A DNA stretch of 30,486 nucleotides from Actinomycetes bacterium (GTDB taxonomy: Bacteria; Actinomycetota; Actinomycetes; Propionibacteriales; Nocardioidaceae). Below are positions 25,972 to 30,486 of this stretch, piece by piece. Below the pieces are notes generated by a model that searched no databases, had not been told where the DNA came from, and saw only the letters and a list, made by a program, of their open reading frames with translations. The first letter of the stretch is position 1. Every line of letters begins with the position of its first letter. The stretch spans positions 1 to 30,486 of the forward strand of contig JAEWXC010000025.1 of the NCBI GenBank assembly GCA_023396115.1, given 5' to 3'. The position numbers and the translations under genes are program-made.

Positions 25972-27147
25972 TCAGGCCCCCAGCGGGCGCCCGGCTGCCC
26001 AGACGCCGGCGACCAGCGGGACGCCGGGCCGGTAGGCCAGGTGCAGGTGGCTGGGAGCGTCCAGGACCACCAGGTCGGCCCGGCGACCGACCGCGATCTC
26101 GCCGACGTCGTCCCGGTCCAGGGCGGCCGCGCCGCCGGCGGTGGCGGCCAGCACCGCCTCGGTCGGGGTCATGCCCATCTCCCGCACCGCGAGCGCGATG
26201 CAGAACGGCATCGAGGAGGTGTAGCAGGAGCCGGGGTTGCAGTCGCTGGCCAGCGCCACCCGGACTCCGGCGTCGAGCAGGCGACGGGCGTCGGGGTAGG
26301 GCTGGCGGGTGGAGAACTCCACCCCGGGCAGCAGGGTCGCGACGGTGCCGGACCCGGCCAGGGCGTCGACGTCCCCGTCGGAGAGGAACGTGCAGTGGTC
26401 CACGGCGGTGAGGCCGAGTTCGCAGGCCAGCTGGACGCCACCGCCGTAGGTGAGCTGGTTGGCGTGCAACCGGCCGCGCAGCCCAGCCGCGGCGCCGGCC
26501 GTCAGCACGGCGCGGGCCTGGTCGACGTCGAAGGCGCCCTCCTCGCAGAAGGCGTCGATCCACTTCGCGTGCGGTGCGGCGGCGGTGAGCATCTCGCCGG
26601 TCACCAGCGCCACGTAGGCGTCCGGGTCGGTCCCGGCGGGCACGACGTGGGCCCCCAGGAAGGTGGACTCGGGGGTGAACTGGGCCGCGACGGCCAGTGA
26701 GCGGGCCTCGTCGTGGACGGTGAGGCCGTAGCCGGACTTGATCTCGACGGTGGTGGTGCCCTGCCGGCGCACCTCGGCCACCAGGCGGGCGGTGTGGGCC
26801 ACCAACTGCTCGTCGCTCGCGGCGCGGGTGGCCGCGACGGTGCTGCGGATGCCACCCGCGCTGTAGGACTCCCCCGCCATCCGGGCGGTGAACTCCCCAG
26901 CCCGGTCCCCGGCGAAGACCAGGTGGGCGTGGGAGTCGACGAAGCCGGGGATCACGGCCCGGCCGCCCAGGTCGACGGCCGTGTCCGCGGGCGGGGCGGC
27001 GGAACCGGGCCCCAGCCAGGCGATCCGGTCGCCGGTGACGACCAGGGCGGCGTCGTGCATCGGACCGTCGGGGGTCAGCAGCTCCCCGATGCCCTGCAGC
27101 AGGGTGCTGGCAGGCAGCTCGGCTGCCGCTGTCGTGCCCGGAATCAT
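25972..27147 (-). CDS. hutI: Imidazolonepropionase
   Basis: Amidohydrolase-superfamily metalloenzyme that hydrolyses 4-imidazolone-5-propanoate to N-formimino-L-glutamate in histidine degradation. 391 residues. Visible: metal-binding VIPGFVDSHAHLVFAGDR, YSAGGIRSTVAATR, VEIKSGYGL, LHANQLTYGGGVQLA, AVDHCTFLSDGD and ALASDCNPGSCYTSSMP with the terminal metal Asp. ATG 27147 overlaps the hutF stop by 4 bp. It is the last gene of an M20 amidohydrolase-hutF-hutI operon. hutH and hutU, which make its substrate, are not in the window. Confidence 0.96.
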   Translation of the reverse strand: MIPGTTAAAELPASTLLQGIGELLTPDGPMHDAALVVTGDRIAWLGPGSAAPPADTAVDLGGRAVIPGFVDSHAHLVFAGDRAGEFTARMAGESYSAGGIRSTVAATRAASDEQLVAHTARLVAEVRRQGTTTVEIKSGYGLTVHDEARSLAVAAQFTPESTFLGAHVVPAGTDPDAYVALVTGEMLTAAAPHAKWIDAFCEEGAFDVDQARAVLTAGAAAGLRGRLHANQLTYGGGVQLACELGLTAVDHCTFLSDGDVDALAGSGTVATLLPGVEFSTRQPYPDARRLLDAGVRVALASDCNPGSCYTSSMPFCIALAVREMGMTPTEAVLAATAGGAAALDRDDVGEIAVGRRADLVVLDAPSHLHLAYRPGVPLVAGVWAAGRPLGA

Positions 27148-28463
27148 GCCCAGATCCTCCCCAGGACGTGCGCCAACCGTCGACCCACCGCACCGGTGTC
27201 GCCGGTGTGCACCACCCGCCCGGCCACGACCACGTGGGTCACGTCGGCGGCGGTGGCGGCGAAGACCACGGTCTCCTCGCCGCCGCCGGTGCCTGCGGTG
27301 CGCGGGGAGTCGAGGTCCACGGTGACCAGGTCGGCGGCGGCGCCGACCTCGATCCGTCCGACGTCGTCGAACCCGAGGCTGCGGTGCGCGGCGCCGGCGT
27401 CGAGCAGCTCGGCGGCACGCCAGTGGCCGCGCCGCCGGGTGGCGAGGCGTTCGTCGAGCTCGACGGCCCGCATCTCCTCGAACGGGTCGACCACGGCGTG
27501 GCTGTCGGTGCCCAGGGTCAGCACCGCCCCGGCGGCGTGCAGCGCCCGGGACGGACCGATCCCGTCACCCAGGTCCCGTTCGGTGGTCGGGCAGAAGCAG
27601 ACGTGACTGCGGCTGGCGCCGACAGCGGCCACGTCGGCCTCGGTCAGGTGGGTGGCGTGCACCAGGGTGCTGCGCGGTCCGAGCAGTCCGTGCTCGGCCA
27701 ACAGCCCGACCGGGGTGGTGCCGTGCCGGGCCAGGCAGTCGGAGTTCTCGGCGACCTGCTCCGAGACGTGGACGTGCAGCACCGCCTCGAGCTGGTGGGC
27801 GACCCGGGCGACGGTCTCCAGCGCGTCGGCGGGGACTGCCCGGACCGAGTGGGCGGCCACCCCCAGTCGCACCCCGGGGCGGTCGGCGAGGCGGTCGGCG
27901 AGGTCGGTGACCCGCTCGGCCCAGCGCTCGACGGTCCCGTCGCTGTAGCGGACCTGCACGCCGGCCGGCGGGTCACCGAAGCCCGCCGAGAGGTAGCAGG
28001 TGTCCAGCAGGGCGAGCCGGATCCCCACCTCGTCGGCGGCCGCGACCAGCGCCTCCTCCATCGCGTGGCCGGGGTAGGCGGTGCCGTCGGGGGCGTGGTG
28101 CAGGTAGTGGAACTCCCCGACGCTGGTCCACCCGGCGGCGACCATCTCGGCGTAGGCGGCCACCGCCAGGTCGTGGTAACTGTCCGGGTCCAGCCGCCCG
28201 GCCAGGTCGTACATCTGCTCGCGCCAGGTCCAGAAGGAGCCGGCGCCGGTCTGGGTGCGCCCGCGCAGGCCGCGGTGGAAGACGTGGCTGTGGGCGTTGG
28301 CGAACCCGGGCAGGGTGAGGCCGGCGAGCCGCGGGGTCCCGGGGTGCTCGGTGGCGCTGACGCCGGCGGTGACTCGGGTGAACCGGCCGTCCTCGACGTG
28401 GACCAGGACGTCGTCGGCGACCCCGTGCGGCAGTCGGGCGCGTTCGAGCAGCCAGGCGGTCAC
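27144..28463 (-). CDS. hutF: Formimidoylglutamate deiminase
   Basis: Amidohydrolase-superfamily zinc enzyme that converts N-formimino-L-glutamate to N-formyl-L-glutamate and ammonia, the HutF branch of histidine degradation. 439 residues. Signatures: TLPGFANAHSHVFHRGLRGRTQ with the HxH metal site, SFWTWREQMYDLA, HVSEQVAENSDCLARHG, TLVHATHLTEADV, VCFCPTTERDLGDGIGP, LTLGTDSHAVVDPFEEMR with the metal Asp. GTG 28463 overlaps the M20 stop by 4 bp; its own stop overlaps hutI by 4 bp. Because its product is N-formylglutamate, a deformylase is required downstream (see the M20 gene). Confidence 0.95.
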   Translation of the reverse strand: MTAWLLERARLPHGVADDVLVHVEDGRFTRVTAGVSATEHPGTPRLAGLTLPGFANAHSHVFHRGLRGRTQTGAGSFWTWREQMYDLAGRLDPDSYHDLAVAAYAEMVAAGWTSVGEFHYLHHAPDGTAYPGHAMEEALVAAADEVGIRLALLDTCYLSAGFGDPPAGVQVRYSDGTVERWAERVTDLADRLADRPGVRLGVAAHSVRAVPADALETVARVAHQLEAVLHVHVSEQVAENSDCLARHGTTPVGLLAEHGLLGPRSTLVHATHLTEADVAAVGASRSHVCFCPTTERDLGDGIGPSRALHAAGAVLTLGTDSHAVVDPFEEMRAVELDERLATRRRGHWRAAELLDAGAAHRSLGFDDVGRIEVGAAADLVTVDLDSPRTAGTGGGEETVVFAATAADVTHVVVAGRVVHTGDTGAVGRRLAHVLGRIWA

Positions 28464-29659
28464 AGGAGTTCCTGCAGCGCGTCGGCGAGGGCCTGCACCC
28501 CGGCGAGGCAGTCGTCGGTGTGCGCGAACTCCTCGGGCGAGTGGGAGATGCCGGTGGGGTTGCGCACGAAGAGCATCGCGGTCGGGATGCCGGCACCCTG
28601 CAGGATTCCCGCGTCGTGCCCGGCCTGGGTGGGCAGGATCGGCAGCCGGGTGTGTCCGGAGTCGTCGGCGCCGGCCAGGCGGCGGCCCAGGGTGGGGTCG
28701 AAGTGGACTGGTCCGCTGACCGACTCGGCGTTGACCTGCACGTTGGTGCCGTCGCGGTGGGCGCGTTCGCCGGCGAGCCGGGCGACCTCGGCCACCAGCG
28801 TCTCGAGCGCCTCGGGGTCGCGGGCCCGGGCGTCCAGCCAGGCGCGGACCGAGGAGGGGACGGCGTTGGTGCCGTTGGGCGTGACCTCCACCCGCCCGAA
28901 CGTGGCGCGGGCGTCGGCGCCCCGGGCTTGCTTGTTGGCGGCCAGCACGGTCATCGCGAACGTGAGCGTGGGGTCGTGCCGGTCCTCCATCCGGGTGGTG
29001 CCGGCGTGGTTGGCCTGGCCGGTGAAGTCGAAGCGGTAGCGCCCGTGCGGCCAGATGCCGCTGGCCACCCCGACCGCCTCGTCCAGGTCGACCAGCGCCC
29101 GGCCCTGCTCGACGTGGAGCTCGACGAAGGTGCCGATCGGCGACAGCCCGCCCGGGGTGGGCGTCAGGTCGGCGGCGGCCAGGGCGTCACCGAAGCGGAC
29201 CCCGTCGCGATCGGTCAGCCCCAGCGCGGTGTCCTCGGCGATCGCCCCGGTGGCGAGCCGGGAGCCCAGGCAGGCGATCCCGAACCGGGACCCCTCCTCC
29301 TCGGTGAAGACCGAGACCCCGACCGGCACCGACGGCTGCACCCCCCGGGCGCGGAGCTCGTCGAGTGCCGCCAGGGCACTGACCACCCCGAGCGGACCGT
29401 CGAAGGCGCCCCCGTCGAGCACCGAGTCCAGGTGCGACCCGGTGACCAGACCGGGGCCCGTCACTCCCTCGGGGCGCCACCAGGCGATCCGGTTGCCCCA
29501 GACGTCGGTCTCCAGGTCGAGGTCACGGGCGGCGCACTGCTCGACGAACCAGGCGTCGGCCTCACGCTCGGCGGCGCTGAAGGGCTGCCGGAAGTACCCG
29601 CCGCTGCTCGCCGATCGCCCCACCGACGCCAGGTCCGTCCACATCTCCTCGAAGCCCAC
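28460..29659 (-). CDS. M20-family amidohydrolase (allantoate amidohydrolase-like) of the hut operon
   Basis: Dinuclear-metal hydrolase of the allantoate/N-carbamoyl-amino acid amidohydrolase group, 399 residues from GTG 29659; ATG 29644 is possible. Metal ligands are visible: TGSHLDSVLDGGAFDGPLGV (His, Asp), FTEEEGSRFG (Glu pair), ELHVEQG, and the C-terminal GISHSPEEFAH; FTGQANHAGTTRMEDRHDP is the dimerisation-domain signature. It is annotated in databases as allantoate amidohydrolase, but no other purine gene is near and it is translationally coupled to hutF, so cleavage of N-formylglutamate to glutamate and formate is the better guess. From memory, Streptomyces shows the same hutU-M20-hutF-hutI order. 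Upstream of it the sequence changes character. Confidence 0.88.
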   Translation of the reverse strand: MGFEEMWTDLASVGRSASSGGYFRQPFSAAEREADAWFVEQCAARDLDLETDVWGNRIAWWRPEGVTGPGLVTGSHLDSVLDGGAFDGPLGVVSALAALDELRARGVQPSVPVGVSVFTEEEGSRFGIACLGSRLATGAIAEDTALGLTDRDGVRFGDALAAADLTPTPGGLSPIGTFVELHVEQGRALVDLDEAVGVASGIWPHGRYRFDFTGQANHAGTTRMEDRHDPTLTFAMTVLAANKQARGADARATFGRVEVTPNGTNAVPSSVRAWLDARARDPEALETLVAEVARLAGERAHRDGTNVQVNAESVSGPVHFDPTLGRRLAGADDSGHTRLPILPTQAGHDAGILQGAGIPTAMLFVRNPTGISHSPEEFAHTDDCLAGVQALADALQELL

Positions 29660-29939
29660 GGGCCCAGTCCAGCCAACCCGGCCCGGCCCGGCAACCGGAC
29701 CCGCCGCCGGGGCGTCTGTGATCCGAGACGGGCCTCGATTCGCCTGGACGTGGGAGGCGCAGCGTCGTGATGAACCAATTCCGCTTCCCGGCGACTGCAT
29801 CTTGTCACTGGTGCCACGTGGTCGGGCTTGCGCTCAGGTCGTGGTTGTCGGAGGCGCTTCATGCTTGATTCGAGCGCGAATCATCGCGTTCGAGTTCGCC
29901 CGAGGCCGTCGTTGGACGCTGCTTCCGGGCGAATTCGTA
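29660..29939. other. Intergenic region upstream of the hut operon
   Basis: 280 bp without a supported gene. From about 29765 rightward the sequence becomes AT-richer than the rest of the window. It contains GATTCG-AGCG-CGAATC (29867-29882) and two copies of TTCGTATC near 29935-29957. The hut promoter should lie here but no clear element was identified. Confidence 0.45.
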
Positions 29940-30374
29940 TCAAGAGTTCGTATCGCTGGTGGGAGACGACACAGTCGATGGGCCGGCAGACTGCGTGGCC
30001 TCGATCTTCAACTCTCGCCGCGGCCACCCCTTGATGACCTTCTGCTCGCGCCTCGCGAGATCGTCGAGCACTCGCGCTGCCGTCACGGCCTGCCAGGTGA
30101 ACCCGTCAATGCCTCGGATCTCCGTGGCGTCGAGGTGGTCGAAGCCTTCGTGGCACCCGATCGCAATCGAGCAATTGAAGCGTGCGTGCCGGTTGTGCGG
30201 TCGATCCTCTTGCTTCCACGGCCATCGCGCGAGTACGACCTCAACGGTCGTCAGTTTGGCGCCCAACAAGGGTTCGATTCGAGAGCGCAGCTTCGCGTGG
30301 AGGTCGCGGTACATCTGATCTACTTCGCCGCGCTTGCGACCTGCTTCGTCCCGAAGCCCACTTTTCTGGCTCAT
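29940..30374 (-). CDS. Hypothetical protein with atypical codon use
   Basis: Not recognised. 144 residues from ATG 30374 with GGAAG 8 nt upstream. Soluble and charged: a helical N-terminus (DEAGRKRGEVDQMYRDLHAKLRSRIEP by its ends DEAG and RIEP), a central part rich in Trp/His/Cys (ARWPWKQEDRPHNRHARFNC, IGCHEGFDHLD), then ARVLDDLARREQKVIKGW and a Ser/Thr tail. Codons such as CTT, TTG, GTA, AAA, CGA and ATT are frequent, unlike all neighbouring genes, which suggests horizontal acquisition. It sits next to a long inverted repeat. Function cannot be inferred. Confidence 0.55.
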   Translation of the reverse strand: MSQKSGLRDEAGRKRGEVDQMYRDLHAKLRSRIEPLLGAKLTTVEVVLARWPWKQEDRPHNRHARFNCSIAIGCHEGFDHLDATEIRGIDGFTWQAVTAARVLDDLARREQKVIKGWPRRELKIEATQSAGPSTVSSPTSDTNS

Positions 30375-30412
30375 CTGATGCTTCCGTGGGTGGTTGATCG
30401 CGTCTGAATGGC

Positions 30413-30483
30413 CGCACGCCGTTCCCGCTCTAGGTTTCTGGCTTGTCGAGAGTCAGGAACCACGGAACGGAGAACGGCGTGCG
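30413..30483. repeat. 71-nt imperfect hairpin with perfect 12-bp outer arms at the window edge
   Basis: CGCACGCCGTTC (30413-30424) and GAACGGCGTGCG (30472-30483) pair perfectly; inside, GGTTTCTG (30433-30440) pairs with CAGGAACC (30454-30461) allowing one G-U. The whole forms one long stem-loop. It may be a mobile-element end, a structured RNA or a terminator; the window stops 3 nt later, so this cannot be settled. Confidence 0.6.
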
Positions 30484-30486
30484 AAA

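Noticed and set aside
24534..26411. 625-codon + strand frame across the sulfotransferase and small hypothetical genes
   Set aside because: Arg/Gly/Ala-rich off-frame translation; covers two real genes and a terminator.
27168..29039. 623-codon + strand frame opposite hutF and the M20 gene
   Set aside because: Antisense shadow; the minus-strand genes show intact catalytic motifs.
28460..29659. Purine (allantoin) catabolism assignment of the M20 gene
   Set aside because: No other ureide or purine gene is nearby and the gene is coupled to hutF, so a histidine-pathway role fits better, though it is unproven.
29867..29882. GATTCG-AGCG-CGAATC as a terminator or operator
   Set aside because: A 6-bp stem is too short to stand out and lies in no clear promoter or gene end.

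Overview
The window is about 30 kb of very GC-rich DNA with strong G/C at third codon positions, dense short-overlap operons, HspR/HAIR heat-shock control and many start codons a few bases downstream of a -10-like box. It reads as the chromosome of an actinobacterium, most likely Nocardioides or a close relative. The genus is inferred from overall character, not from a marker gene.

Left part (1-13.4 kb): a membrane protein cut by the window edge; clpB; a divergent NRAMP-like transporter; a three-gene meta-cleavage lower pathway operon (hydratase, acylating acetaldehyde dehydrogenase, 4-hydroxy-2-oxovalerate aldolase) with a divergent IclR regulator; and the dnaK-grpE-dnaJ-hspR operon. clpB and dnaK each have a HAIR palindrome (TTGAGT-N7-ACTCAA), so HspR, made from the last gene of the dnaK operon, probably represses both.

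Middle (13.4-20.7 kb): an APC-type permease overlapped by a tiny IclR-type DNA-binding protein; a secreted protein with all four catalytic residues of protein-arginine deiminase and a basic C-terminal tail; an aldo/keto reductase; a MarR regulator divergent from an EamA exporter with a perfect 20-bp palindrome between them; and a single-pass membrane protein whose gene runs antisense into the exporter gene.

Right part (20.8-25.3 kb): a block resembling part of the actinobacterial steroid (cholesterol) catabolic regulon: SnoaL-like protein, LLM oxidoreductase, DUF1214-like protein, SDR and sulfotransferase-like protein. Two perfect KstR-type boxes (TnnAACnnGTTnnA) lie directly over -10 elements of apparently leaderless promoters. 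From memory, the M. tuberculosis cholesterol locus has the same neighbours (Rv3529c-Rv3531c, with hsaE/G/F close by), so the meta-cleavage operon at 5-8 kb may serve the same catabolism.

Then come a small hypothetical gene and a translationally coupled histidine-degradation operon (M20 amidohydrolase, hutF, hutI). The last ~0.8 kb has different codon use, one small unknown gene and a 71-nt imperfect hairpin with perfect 12-bp outer arms, which suggests acquired DNA. No rRNA, tRNA, CRISPR or transposase gene was seen. The most unusual item is the bacterial arginine deiminase; the KstR-boxed leaderless promoters, the non-canonical NRAMP and the foreign right edge follow.
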